Shown: piece after piece, positions 1 to 8,011 of the stretch
Position numbering within the stretch: the first letter of the stretch is position 1
Layout of the letters: each line of letters begins with the position of its first letter
The notes under the pieces: model-generated
What the model was told of the DNA's origin: nothing
The model's input: the letters and a program-made list of their open reading frames with translations, nothing else
Databases searched by the model: none
Program-made: the position numbers and the translations under genes
Origin: Desulfobacteraceae bacterium
GTDB taxonomy: Bacteria > Desulfobacterota > Desulfobacteria > Desulfobacterales > Desulfobacteraceae
NCBI GenBank assembly: GCA_003354055.1
Contig: PIVQ01000174.1
Span: 1-11,368 of the forward strand
Length of the DNA stretch: 11,368 bases
Direction of reading: 5' to 3'

Positions 1-1029
1 TTGGCTAACCAGTATCCGCGACATGGCCAGCTCCTGGGCAAGGCCTTCATGGAGCTTATCCGCCACATTTTTCTTCTCCCGCTCCTCGGTAAGTACGAGG
101 TGTGCGTTGAGTTTCCTTAACTCCTGGGTCCTTTGCATCACCCGCTCTTCAAGCCGAATCTGGGATTCACTCAAATCCCTGGTCTGCTTCTGGATGGCAA
201 TCTCCATGGCAACCAGTTGCTCTCCCATCTTTTTAACCATGGGCATCATAAATAAAAGGCGGGACAGGGTACCGCCCAGAAATCCTTTCACAGCAGGAAT
301 GATCCCCCTTGCCTCTTCTTTTAGCTGAATGTGATACTCACAAAAATCATCCCCCCGCAATTCGCAATAGGGTTCTCTGACGACAACACCGTGTTCGTTC
401 TCTATGCTGACCACTACAGGAACCGATTCCAAAACGCCTTTTGTCATCTGGTCTTCCTTTTCCAATGCTTCCAGAACCAGATCATCTCCCAGATCCCTGG
501 ATAGCCGTTCAAGATAATGTTTTTTGGTTCTTTTACGAATCACTACCAATCCGGGTTTTGACATTTTCCCATCGTATTCCAACTCCAGAACAGAGTTGAA
601 ATTTTTATTTACCTGGGCGACTTTCTGATAGACAAACCTAAGTCCGAAAACTTCTCCTGCGGCCATCTGAAGAAAATGCCTGCGCATCACGGTTTGACCT
701 ACCATGTGGCAACCTTTGCTGTCCATCCCCAGCCTGGCAAGAGCATACTCTACGACAAGCCGACTTAAATGAGAATTAATCCAGACATGTTCATTCATGA
801 TCCTTTTTTTAAATTCCCGGGATGTTTCTATGGTGGGTAGATGGCTGTCGATAAGATGACGTATGAAATTTGCTTTTTCAACATCCCCTTTATATATGCC
901 GATGAGGTCGATAAAGAGGATCAGGTATTTGGCCGTGACCTCTTCCGGGTAAAAAGGATTGTCAATCCTGCCAATTTTCCGGATAATTTTGTTTTCCTGC
1001 TGTATCTGAATAAAATTCAAAGTGAGCAT
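1..1029 (-). CDS. Sensor histidine kinase, 5' part (C-terminus beyond left edge)
   Basis: An open minus-strand frame of 343 codons runs off the left edge without a stop. The last visible residues form an H-box of the HisKA_3 type (EREKKNVADKLHEGLAQELA); the probable phospho-accepting His is residue 327 (bases 49-51). A charged helical stretch precedes it (about residues 270-320), as expected for a signalling coiled coil before the dimerisation domain. The ATP-binding domain would lie outside the window. The N-terminal 250 residues have no transmembrane segment and form an input domain I do not firmly recognise; a late GDDFCEYHI motif is faintly reminiscent of V4R-type small-molecule domains. 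The start is ATG at 1029 with GGAAAG upstream. The frame stays open back to 1206 but offers only a TTG there, and ATG at 798 is a weaker alternative because clearly protein-like sequence precedes it. The gene follows the operon terminator, so it is probably transcribed separately, likely with a response regulator further left. Confidence 0.8.
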   Translation of the reverse strand, partial: MLTLNFIQIQQENKIIRKIGRIDNPFYPEEVTAKYLILFIDLIGIYKGDVEKANFIRHLIDSHLPTIETSREFKKRIMNEHVWINSHLSRLVVEYALARLGMDSKGCHMVGQTVMRRHFLQMAAGEVFGLRFVYQKVAQVNKNFNSVLELEYDGKMSKPGLVVIRKRTKKHYLERLSRDLGDDLVLEALEKEDQMTKGVLESVPVVVSIENEHGVVVREPYCELRGDDFCEYHIQLKEEARGIIPAVKGFLGGTLSRLLFMMPMVKKMGEQLVAMEIAIQKQTRDLSESQIRLEERVMQRTQELRKLNAHLVLTEEREKKNVADKLHEGLAQELAMSRILVSQ

Positions 1030-1120
1030 TTCTTTCCGCGACAGTTCTTCCGAATTGATAAGGGCAACTGCGCGATAATTTGGATGACGATCATGATATA
1101 CCTTGCGACCCTGATTCTTT

Positions 1121-1148
1121 CTTATGATAAAGTCCCTTCCAAAGTCAA
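1121..1148 (-). promoter_or_regulatory. Possible sigma-70-type promoter for the histidine kinase
   Basis: On the minus strand TTGACT (1148-1143) and CATAAG (1126-1121) are separated by 16 bases: five of six and four of six matches to the -35 and -10 consensus. The site lies after the operon terminator and about 90 bases before the kinase ATG, where a promoter would be expected. The -10 match is poor, so this is only a candidate. Confidence 0.3.
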
Positions 1149-1263
1149 GGCCGCGGAAGCAAATATTAGAAAACAAAAGGAATAATGACGGGGAATTGAA
1201 AGCCGCTTATCTTTTAAAAATTACTGCCCGGGCTTCAGAAAGGCAAAAATTAAATATACCAAA

Positions 1264-1298
1264 AATACGCCGCTCCGGGGTCTCAGGAGCGGCGTATT
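1264..1298 (-). terminator. Rho-independent terminator at the end of the fdhA operon
   Basis: A perfect 13-bp inverted repeat (1264-1276 with 1286-1298) encloses a 9-base loop; the core is GC-rich (CGCCGCTCC / GGAGCGGCG). On the minus strand the stem runs directly into a run of T (1265-1261 on the complementary strand), the classic intrinsic terminator form. It starts 52 bases after the fdhA stop codon and separates the operon from the histidine kinase gene. Confidence 0.9.
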
Positions 1299-1350
1299 CG
1301 TATTCACTGATGCTAAAACTTGACGCAATACTTGCTGCAATAAATTGCTG

Positions 1351-3390
1351 CTAAACCTTTTCTACCTTTACGGCACAGACCTTAAGTTCAGGAATTTTGG
1401 CAATGGGATCAAAGGCCGGATTGGTTAATTTATTGACATTGGCCTCTTCAAAGTGGAAGGGCATGAACACCACCCCTTTGTCCACCCGTTCCGTGATCAT
1501 GACCCGGGTCTGGATTTCACCTCTCCTTGAGGCCAGATTCACCCTGTCTCCGTCGCAGATATCCAGTTTCGCAGCATCTTCGGGATGAATTTCCAGAAAT
1601 CCTTCGGGGATTTCCCTATCCAGAGCCGCAGAATTCCTTGTCATGGTACCGGTATGATAATGGGCATAGACCCGGCCCGTGGTCATCCAGAGAGGATATT
1701 CCTCATCCACGATTTCTGCAGGTCCCTTGTATTCAACAGCATGGAACATGCCTTTTCCCCTGGTAAACCGACCATCCTTGTGAAGGAACGGAGTGCCCGG
1801 ATGTTCAGATGTGGGGCATGGCCATTGAATGCCGTCCCCTTCCAGGCGTTCGTATGACACGCCACTATACGACGGGGTAAGAGAGGCGATTTCATTAAAA
1901 ATCGTTTCAGGGTTTTCGTACGCCATCTCGTAGCCGAATGCATTGGAAACATCCTGAATGATTTCCCAGTCCGCCTTTGCTTCACCAACAGGATCAATCG
2001 CTTTTCGCACCCGTGTAATCCTGCGTTCGGTATTTACAAAAGTACCGTCTTTTTCCGCAAAGGAGGCGCCGGGGAGTACTACATCGGCCAGACGGGCCGT
2101 GGGTGTCAGAAAAATATCCTGAACCACCAGGAAGTCTATTTTTTCAAGGGCTTTTTTCACATGGTCAGCATCTGGATCCGAAACCACGGGATTTTCTCCC
2201 ATGACCCATAGCGCATGTACTTTTTCCTCGTCAATGCCGGACAGCATTTCAGGAATCGTCAGGCCGATCTGCGTGGAGAGTTGCGTAACCCCCCAGGCAT
2301 CTGCAAACTTCTGGCTGGCAGCCCCAAGGGTGACCGGCTGGTACCCGGTAAGCACGTTGGGAAGACCGCCCATATCACAGGCACCCTGGACATTGTTCTG
2401 GCCACGCAAAGGATTTACCCCGGTGCTTTCCCGGCCTATATTTCCGGTGACCATGGAAAGGTTGGCCAGGGACTTTACATTGTCCACCCCATTGGTATGC
2501 TGGGTAATTCCCATACAATAGACAATGGAGGCGGTTCCGGCTGAGGCATAAAGTTCGGCTGCCGTCGAAATTCCTTCAACGGTCAGTCCGGTCAGGGTGG
2601 CACAGGCGTCCAGATCAACCCCGTCGATTAACGACTTAAACCCTTCGAATCCTTCCGTATTGGCATCTATAAATGCCTGATCGGCAAGTCCCCTGTCCAG
2701 AATGACCTTCATCATCCCGTTGAGCAGGGCAACATCGGATCCCGGTTTATGCTGAAGATAAAGATCTGCAAATTCAGCAATCTGGTTTTTTCTGGGATCC
2801 GCCACCACAAGTTTGGCACCCTTTTCCAGGGCTCTGAAAATCCTCGTTGCCACAAGGGGATGAGCTGTGGCTGTGTTGGAGCCTATAATAAAAATGGTGT
2901 CCGTATTCTCAAGCTCGGCAACGCCGTTTGTCATGGCACCACTTCCAAACGCTGCGGCAAGACCTGCCACAGTGGAAGAATGTCACAATCGGGCACAATG
3001 ATCGACATTGTTGGTGCCGATAGCGGCCCGGGCAAACTTCTGCATGAGGTAGTTTTCCTCATTGGTCACCTTGGCAGAGGCAAAAAAGCCGATGCTGTCG
3101 GAGCCCTTATCATCCCGGATGGTTTTCAGGCGATCTGCAGTATAGGCAATGGCTTCATCCCATGAGACCTCCACAAGCTCCCCGTCTTTGCGCATCAAAG
3201 GCTGACTCAGCCTCCGGTCACTCTGGACAAACTGGTGGACATTCCATCCCTTGATACAGAGTTTTCCCTCGTTGACCAAACTTGTCTTACAGGGAATGGT
3301 ATTGGTCAGTTTCCCGTCAAGGGTTTCAAGAAAAAAATTGCACCCGCATCCGCAATAGGTGCAGGTGGTCAGGGTTGTCTGATACTCCAT
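1351..3390 (-). CDS. fdhA: Formate dehydrogenase catalytic subunit, selenocysteine-containing (Mo/W-bisPGD)
   Basis: A 679-residue protein if the in-frame UGA at 2983-2985 is read as selenocysteine (Sec136). It interconverts formate and CO2 at a molybdopterin (Mo or W) centre. Residues 10-45 hold the N-terminal [4Fe-4S] motif (Cys10, 13, 17 and 45). The active site reads HCARL-Sec-HSSTVAG, the formate dehydrogenase signature with the conserved His after Sec. Molybdopterin oxidoreductase domains follow (GSNTATAHP; GTFVNTERRITRVRKA), and the C-terminus is a molydopterin-binding barrel (TTGRVYAHYHTGTMTRN). There is no Tat signal, so the enzyme is cytoplasmic. The length fits the soluble FdhF/FdhA type. 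The start ATG has AGGA seven bases upstream and lies 12 bases after the preceding gene; the stop is TAG. Position behind HdrA, MvhD and an FdhB-like gene points to an electron-bifurcating Hdr-Fdh complex. Gene callers will split it into 135- and 539-residue fragments. Confidence 0.97.
2942..2978 (-). promoter_or_regulatory. Bacterial SECIS hairpin of fdhA
   Basis: Just after the UGA (2985-2983) the minus strand folds as an outer stem CTTCCA/TGGAAG and an inner stem CTGTGGCA/TGCCGCAG (one G-U pair) capped by loop GGTCT. The loop starts 18 bases after the UGA. The GGUC-type loop and spacing closely match the well-studied SelB-binding hairpin of E. coli fdhF. Confidence 0.92.
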
Positions 3391-3402
3391 GATTTTTCCT
3401 TT

Positions 3403-4200
3403 TTATTTGGACGGACCCATCTGGCTTAAAGGTGAGCGTTCGTTTCTTTTAATCCCCGATGTAAATCCGAATTCCGTATCCATGATCTGGGCAGTTTTTT
3501 TGTACAGAAGCCGCAGGGGAATATCCGAAGTACAGGCCTCATCACAAAGGCCGCAGTCCACACAGCGGTCAGCCATGTGCATGGCCCTTGTCATATGAAA
3601 CACCGGAACCTCCACGGGCAGGTCCCCTTTGGCCACAAGATCCTCGCATTCCAGGCTGCACTCCTTGCAGAAGCACATGGGGCAGATATCGCGGCATCCG
3701 TAACATTTCACGCATTTGACAAATTGATCCATCCAGAAGTCAAAACGCTTGGCAAGATCCAGCCTGTCCATATCCGCAACCTGTTTTAAATCAGGGGCCG
3801 GGGTTTTGTCACCCGCCACAAGGTTTTCAGGAAAAGGTTTTTTACATTCGCAGGCAATTGCCAGACTTTCAGGACAGCCCAGTCCCACCGGGACAACCTT
3901 ATCCTCATCCAGCTGGTTGAGACGAAACAGGCCAAACAGACCCCGCTCATCACAGCCTCGTACTAAAACACCGAAAGTATCGTCCGGATAGGCCCTGGCA
4001 ATGGTGACCAGACTCTTGTTCAGCGGATATCTGGCATCGCCGGCCGTCTCCCGGTCTCCCAAACAGAACCCTTCAAGCTGATCAGCCTCTTGATATAGAT
4101 GAGGCGCCACATGACCGTTCTTCTCAATCAGCCCCAGAAAACCTGCAATCTTCTTCTCGCTCAAAAGCCTGTTCACATGCGCTTTTATATTTTCTATCAT
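3403..4200 (-). CDS. FrhB/FdhB-like iron-sulfur subunit linking formate dehydrogenase to MvhD/HdrA
   Basis: A 265-residue cytoplasmic protein, probably the electron-transfer partner of FdhA. The N-terminal 130 residues resemble the FrhB/FdhB fold only loosely and contain Cys83, 109, 117 and 119 (RGCDERG and GLGCPESLAIACECK). The C-terminal part is ferredoxin-like: Cys163/166/169/173, then a second dense group Cys176/178/181/185, then Cys213/216/219/223 (CVDCGLCDEAC). That allows two standard [4Fe-4S] clusters and perhaps a third. It lacks the clear NADH- or F420-binding features I would look for in a full-length FdhB, so I leave the gene unnamed. Its ATG overlaps the stop of the preceding MvhD gene (ATGA), implying translational coupling; fdhA follows after 12 bases. 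Likely role: carrying electrons between FdhA and the second MvhD. Confidence 0.8.
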   Translation of the reverse strand: MIENIKAHVNRLLSEKKIAGFLGLIEKNGHVAPHLYQEADQLEGFCLGDRETAGDARYPLNKSLVTIARAYPDDTFGVLVRGCDERGLFGLFRLNQLDEDKVVPVGLGCPESLAIACECKKPFPENLVAGDKTPAPDLKQVADMDRLDLAKRFDFWMDQFVKCVKCYGCRDICPMCFCKECSLECEDLVAKGDLPVEVPVFHMTRAMHMADRCVDCGLCDEACTSDIPLRLLYKKTAQIMDTEFGFTSGIKRNERSPLSQMGPSK

Positions 4201-4652
4201 GCTGTTCTCTCTTTTCCCGCGGTTCTCGCTGCCCGATCTTTATTCAGGGGCGACGGTCCCAATTCCTTCAGGGTATCTATAAATGAATTCACCTCTTCCA
4301 CAAACTCCGGAGCTTCGGCAGAGGAGACCCAGCGGGCCCTGAGGCGTTCCTTTTCAATTCCGGTAAAGTCCAGCATCTGGGAGAGGACCTTTACCCTTTT
4401 TTCCGTAGAATAATTACCATACAGGTAATTGCATTCGCCGAGATGTCAGCCACCCACAAAGACCCCGTCAACTCCCTGTTGAAAGGCTCGCAGTACATGG
4501 TGGGGAGAAACGCTCCCGGAACACATCACCCGGACAATCCGGATATTTGCAGGATACTGCATACGACTGACCCCAGCCAGGTCAGCTGCGGCATACGCTC
4601 ACCAGGTACACAGAAAGCAAATGATATTGGGTTCGAAATTTTGGTCACTCAT
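4197..4652 (-). CDS. mvhD: MvhD-type [2Fe-2S] electron-transfer subunit, copy 2, with two selenocysteines
   Basis: With both in-frame UGA codons read as Sec (4599-4601, residue 18; 4446-4448, residue 69) this is a 151-residue member of the MvhD/VhuD/FrhD delta-subunit family, which passes electrons from a hydrogenase or formate dehydrogenase to HdrA. The alignment with MvhD copy 1 is continuous: [18 protein letters not shown] against [16 protein letters not shown], and [17 protein letters not shown] against [17 protein letters not shown]. MvhD has five conserved cysteines around its [2Fe-2S] cluster; here they are Cys15, Sec18, Cys44, Sec69 and Cys74, so two of five are Sec. The ATG has AGGA eight bases upstream. 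The stop is TGA followed at once by in-frame TAG, overlapping the next gene's ATG. No uninterrupted frame covers the gene, so automated annotation will probably leave it out. Confidence 0.93.
4412..4430 (-). promoter_or_regulatory. SECIS-like hairpin for Sec69 of MvhD copy 2
   Basis: A perfect 7-bp stem AATTACC/GGTAATT with loop TGTAT, whose loop begins 22 bases after the UGA at 4448-4446. The same hairpin at the same 22-base distance exists in MvhD copy 1. A G in the first two loop bases and this spacing fit the described bacterial SECIS model. Confidence 0.75.
4567..4585 (-). promoter_or_regulatory. SECIS-like hairpin for Sec18 of MvhD copy 2
   Basis: A 6-bp stem CTGACC/GGTCAG with loop TGGCTGG, whose loop begins 19 bases after the UGA at 4601-4599. 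The loop carries GG at positions 2-3. It is shorter than the fdhA element but correctly placed. Confidence 0.65.
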
Positions 4653-4735
4653 GTTTTTATTCCTAATCAGTTTTAATAATCTGACGTTTTTCCTTTAGCC
4701 GGTAATAGTTCGCCGCCGGAATTAGTGAGCCGCCC
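4653..4735 (-). other. 83-base intergenic gap within the operon
   Basis: This is the longest gap inside the operon, between the second-half hdrA and mvhD copy 2. I see no terminator and no convincing promoter. It contains the AGGA ribosome binding site (4664-4661) of mvhD copy 2. A 61-codon frame crossing it (4663-4848) only shadows the end of hdrA and is not called. Confidence 0.6.
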
Positions 4736-6427
4736 TTAAGCAGCCCCGATCTGGGCCAGCAGTTGTTCTGGCTTATAGCCTCGGAGCAATGCCGAATGTG
4801 ACGGGCAGGTAGCCGCACAATTTCCGCAGCCTTTGCACAGGATTTCATTTATCTCGCAGACCCGTTTGTCCTTATTAAATGAAATGGCCTCATAAGGGCA
4901 CATGGTAAGACAGCTAAGACAACCCACGCAGGAGTCCGGATCAATCTGGGCCACTATGGCGCTTTTGACCAGCTTGTCTTTAAACAGGATGGCGGCAACT
5001 CTTGAGGCCACACCGATGCCTTGGGTTCGGCTTTCTATAGCTGTTGCCGGATATCTGCCCGACCCTGCTAAAAAGATCCCGTCAGCGGCAAAGTCCAGAG
5101 GTCTCAACTTGGCATGGGCTTCAAGGAAAAATCCGTTCTGGTCTGTGGGTACCCTTAACATATTGGCCAGTTCGCCGGCATCATCTCGTGCCACCAATGG
5201 GGTGGACAGAACCGTCAGATCCGTAGGAAGATCAAGGGTCTCTCCGGTCACGGTCTGAAAATAGGTGACCCTTCCGTCTTCAACTTTCGGAGGATTCTCA
5301 GGGGAATAAACATCAAATCTCACCCCTAACCCACGTGCATCCCAGAGCATCTGCTCTTTGTGGGTGCCGTACATCTGCATATCACGGTAGAGCACTCTCA
5401 CATCAGCCAGAGGGTACTTCTTTTTGACAGCCATTGCATTTTTCACGGCAGTCATGCAGCAGATCCTGGAACAGTACGCTTTGTCATTGTTTCTGGCACC
5501 GGCGCACTGGATAAAGACCATGCGTTTACCCTTAAACCCGGCCGCATCAAGGGTATCTGTCGCAAGCTTTAGCTCCAGCTCCATCAGGGAAATCACATTG
5601 TTGCCGTTATATCCGAAGATCCCCTCTGGAATCAGAGGAACTGCACCCGTGGCAACCACCATGGCACCTACGTCTTCAGTAACGTTGCCGTCAACCGTAT
5701 CGATTGTCACCTCATAGTTGCCGATATAACCGCCCGTGGATTTAACCTGAGCACCAGTGTAGCAGGTAACATTGGAGCGGGACTGAACATCATCAACCAC
5801 ACGGTTTAAAAAATCATCGGCAGTTTCGCCTGTATCCAAAGTACCGACGGATTGAAGCAACCCACCAAAACTTTCGGTCTTTTCCACCAGGATAACGGAA
5901 AGATCCATATCAGCCAATGCCTGGGCCGCAGACAGCCCTGCAATACCGCCGCCCACCACCATAATTTTCCGGACCAGGGAGGATTCGATTTCCTCCTGAG
6001 GCTCCAGACCGGCTGCTTTAGCCACACCCATTCGTACCAGATTTTTGGCCTTTTGGGTGGCATCATCCCTTTTGCCCATGTGGACCCAGGAACACTGGTC
6101 CCGGATATTCACCATCTCAAAGAGATAGGGATTGAGACCGGCCTCGGCACAGGAACTTGCAAACAGCGGATGATGGGTCCTGGGTGAACAGGAGGCCACC
6201 AGCACCCGGTTCAGGTTTTCCTTGGTAATAGCGTTTTTGATTTCCACAATCCCGGATTCGGAGCAGGTGTAAAGGTTTTCCTTTACATAGACTACATGGG
6301 GAAGGGTCTTGGCAAACTCGGTGACATCCGCACAGTCCAGATGGCCTGCGATATTGGAACCGCAATCGCAGACAAAGACACCGATCCTGGGTTCTTCGTA
6401 CATTTTCATATTTTCTTTGGTCATCAT
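4736..6427 (-). CDS. hdrA: HdrA-like flavoprotein, second-half type (N-terminal Cys domain, FAD, C-terminal 2[4Fe-4S])
   Basis: A 563-residue iron-sulfur flavoprotein of the heterodisulfide reductase A family, matching the second half of the fused HdrA at 8458. Residues 15-110 form the N-terminal HdrA domain (IGVFVCDCGSNI; VASCSPRTHHPLF; IRDQCSWVH). An FAD-binding Rossmann motif VVGGGIAG lies at 157-164 and VVATG at 257-261. Cys308, Cys319 and Cys323-324 form the C-x10-C-x3-CC cluster motif of HdrA. The C-terminus carries two [4Fe-4S] motifs (Cys500/503/506/510 and Cys531/534/537/541). It lacks the TNDCxxC/Sec loop and the inserted ferredoxin domain, which sit in the neighbouring gene 6436-7974. 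Only 8 bases separate the two genes, so the products are probably made together and pair into one functional unit. Two adjacent ATGs (6427, 6424) both lie near AAAGGA; the second has the better spacing. Confidence 0.93.
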   Translation of the reverse strand: MMTKENMKMYEEPRIGVFVCDCGSNIAGHLDCADVTEFAKTLPHVVYVKENLYTCSESGIVEIKNAITKENLNRVLVASCSPRTHHPLFASSCAEAGLNPYLFEMVNIRDQCSWVHMGKRDDATQKAKNLVRMGVAKAAGLEPQEEIESSLVRKIMVVGGGIAGLSAAQALADMDLSVILVEKTESFGGLLQSVGTLDTGETADDFLNRVVDDVQSRSNVTCYTGAQVKSTGGYIGNYEVTIDTVDGNVTEDVGAMVVATGAVPLIPEGIFGYNGNNVISLMELELKLATDTLDAAGFKGKRMVFIQCAGARNNDKAYCSRICCMTAVKNAMAVKKKYPLADVRVLYRDMQMYGTHKEQMLWDARGLGVRFDVYSPENPPKVEDGRVTYFQTVTGETLDLPTDLTVLSTPLVARDDAGELANMLRVPTDQNGFFLEAHAKLRPLDFAADGIFLAGSGRYPATAIESRTQGIGVASRVAAILFKDKLVKSAIVAQIDPDSCVGCLSCLTMCPYEAISFNKDKRVCEINEILCKGCGNCAATCPSHSALLRGYKPEQLLAQIGAA

Positions 6428-6435
6428 TCTATCCT

Positions 6436-7974
6436 TTATGATGCCTTCTGGGATTTTATCACGGTCTGAACCGCTCTTGCAGCAGCTGAGCTTGCCTGGG
6501 CGACAGATTCGGGAATATCCATAGGGCTGTGTGCACAGCCGCAGACAAAAATCCCGTCTTTGGATGTATCCAGAGGATTGGCAGGATCTGTTTTGAAAAA
6601 GCCGAATTTATCCAGGTCAACCCCAAGGGTCTCTGCAATCTGCGGGGTATTTTTCACCGGCGCACAGGCTGTGGCCAGGATCACAAGATCATATTCCTCT
6701 TTGACTATTCTTTGGGTAACGGTATCTTCATAGATCAGCACAGGAGATTCGTTTTTTCCCAAGGTAATCTCAGCCACACGGGACCGCTTATAATCGATTT
6801 GGGAGGCATTCTCTCCGCGGACCTTATACTCTTCAAACCCTTTGCCCACGGCCCGGATATCCATACCAAAAATCACGGATTCAGTATCATTGTCATGTTC
6901 ATGGGCAATGATGGCCTCCTTGATGGAATGCATACAGCAGTATCCTGAACAGAAAGGATAAAACCGAAGGTCCCTGGAACCTACACACTGGATAAAGGCC
7001 AGCTTTTTGGCAGTGCTGATGGCGGATACCTTTTCATCAAGGATCTCAAGCCTGTCAGCCATACGCTTGTACTCTTTAGCCTTGGCTGCCCATTTCTCAG
7101 CATCCTTGGCGAGGGTCTCGGTGAGCTCCAGGGTATTGGTGGTCAGAGCCACCATAAAATCCAACGAGTTGTGACCGTGCTTCTTTTCAAAACGTGCAAG
7201 GGTCTTGGTCAGCTTGGCGATTTTCTTTTCAAGGTCGGCCTTTTCCGCCTTAAGCTTGCGGTCGGAGGGCCTGTAAAGATGCCCTTCGGTGGGTCCTGAG
7301 GCAGAGAGGAACCGCTCAAACTCCATGGCAGTAATGACATTGGGAAGCGTCGCATACCGGTACTCAGGCATTTTAACCGGATCAAAAATATCATAACCGG
7401 TTGCCACAACCACGGCACCCACGTTCAGCTCAACCGTCTGCTCGGTCTGCTCAAAATCAATGGCATTGGCCTCGCATTTTTTGGCGCAGATCCCGCACCG
7501 CTTGCCCTGAAATACCCGGCAGTGATCCGGATCAATGGCATGGGTGGAAGGAATGCCCTGGGCAAACCAGGAGTAAACCGCCTTGCGATCGGCATGGCCC
7601 TCGTTGTAGAGGTCGGATACCGACGTGGGACAGACTTCGGCACAGGCACCGCAGCCCGTACATTTATCCGCATCCACATACCTTACCTTCTTCAGCACAC
7701 TTGCGGTAAAATTACCCGCCTCACCGGCAAGCCCTTTAAGTTCACTGTAGGCCATCAACTCTATATTAGGATGTCGACCGACATCCAGCATCTTAGGCGA
7801 CAGGATTCAGATGGCACAATCATTGGTGGGAAAGGTTTTGTCCAGCTGGGCCATTTTCCCGCCGATGGACGGCAGGCGCTCGACCAGGTGGACCTTGAAT
7901 CCCATTTCCGCCAGATCCAGGGAAGACTGAATCCCGGCAATACCGCCCCCAAGGACAAGTATATCTGTAGTCAA
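6436..7974 (-). CDS. hdrA: HdrA-like flavoprotein, first-half type, selenocysteine-containing, with coiled-coil insertion
   Basis: A 512-residue protein if UGA at 7807-7809 is Sec56. The start is TTG at 7974, five bases after a perfect AAGGAGG; no ATG precedes the Rossmann motif [11 protein letters not shown] (residues 6-16). The HdrA signature reads [18 protein letters not shown], where other HdrA proteins have Cys or Sec. An inserted ferredoxin domain follows: Cys105/108/111/115 and an atypical Cys152/160/163/167 (C-x7-C-x2-C-x3-C). Residues about 238-324 are a lysine- and glutamate-rich, heptad-like helix absent from the fused paralogue, sitting just before the QCVGSRD cluster motif (Cys330, 342, 346, 347). 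The protein ends where the fused HdrA continues into its second half, so it needs the product of 4736-6427 as partner. Starting only at the ATG at 7791 would lose the flavin-binding N-terminus. Confidence 0.94.
7769..7786 (-). promoter_or_regulatory. SECIS-like hairpin of the split hdrA (Sec56)
   Basis: A perfect 7-bp stem GGATGTC/GACATCC closes a GGTC tetraloop, whose loop begins 27 bases after the UGA at 7809-7807. The GGUC loop is the same core as in the fdhA SECIS. Confidence 0.82.
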
Positions 7975-7987
7975 ATCAACCTCCTTA

Positions 7988-8008
7988 AGCGATTAACAGC
8001 TAACCGCT
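7988..8008 (-). promoter_or_regulatory. Intergenic hairpin directly before the hdrA ribosome binding site
   Basis: An 8-bp stem AGCGGTTA/TAATCGCT (one G-U pair) with loop GCTGT fills most of the 37-base gap between mvhD copy 1 and the split hdrA. It ends immediately before AAGGAGG. There is no T-run, so it is not an intrinsic terminator. A role in mRNA processing, stability or translation is possible; the sequence does not decide. Confidence 0.5.
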
Positions 8009-8011
8009 GGT

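Noticed and set aside
841..1185. A 114-codon plus-strand frame
   Set aside because: It is antisense to the histidine kinase frame. The minus strand has the convincing protein motifs and continues to the H-box.
1351..2970. A separate 539-residue oxidoreductase starting at GTG 2970
   Set aside because: It is the part of fdhA after the Sec codon. The catalytic motif spans the UGA and a clear SECIS hairpin follows, so the two frames are one gene.
4443..4676. A plus-strand frame in the apparently gene-free stretch 4201-4735
   Set aside because: It is antisense to mvhD copy 2, which explains the region fully once both UGAs are read as Sec.
4736..7974. The split hdrA as a frameshifted version of the fused gene
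   Set aside because: The first gene ends in a proper TAA, the second has its own ribosome binding site and ATG after 8 bases, and the first has an insertion not found in the fused copy. This looks like two functional genes.
4736..7974. QmoA/QmoB of the quinone-interacting complex
   Set aside because: QmoB normally carries a fused MvhD domain and the genes sit with aprBA and qmoC. Here MvhD is separate and the neighbours are formate dehydrogenase genes.
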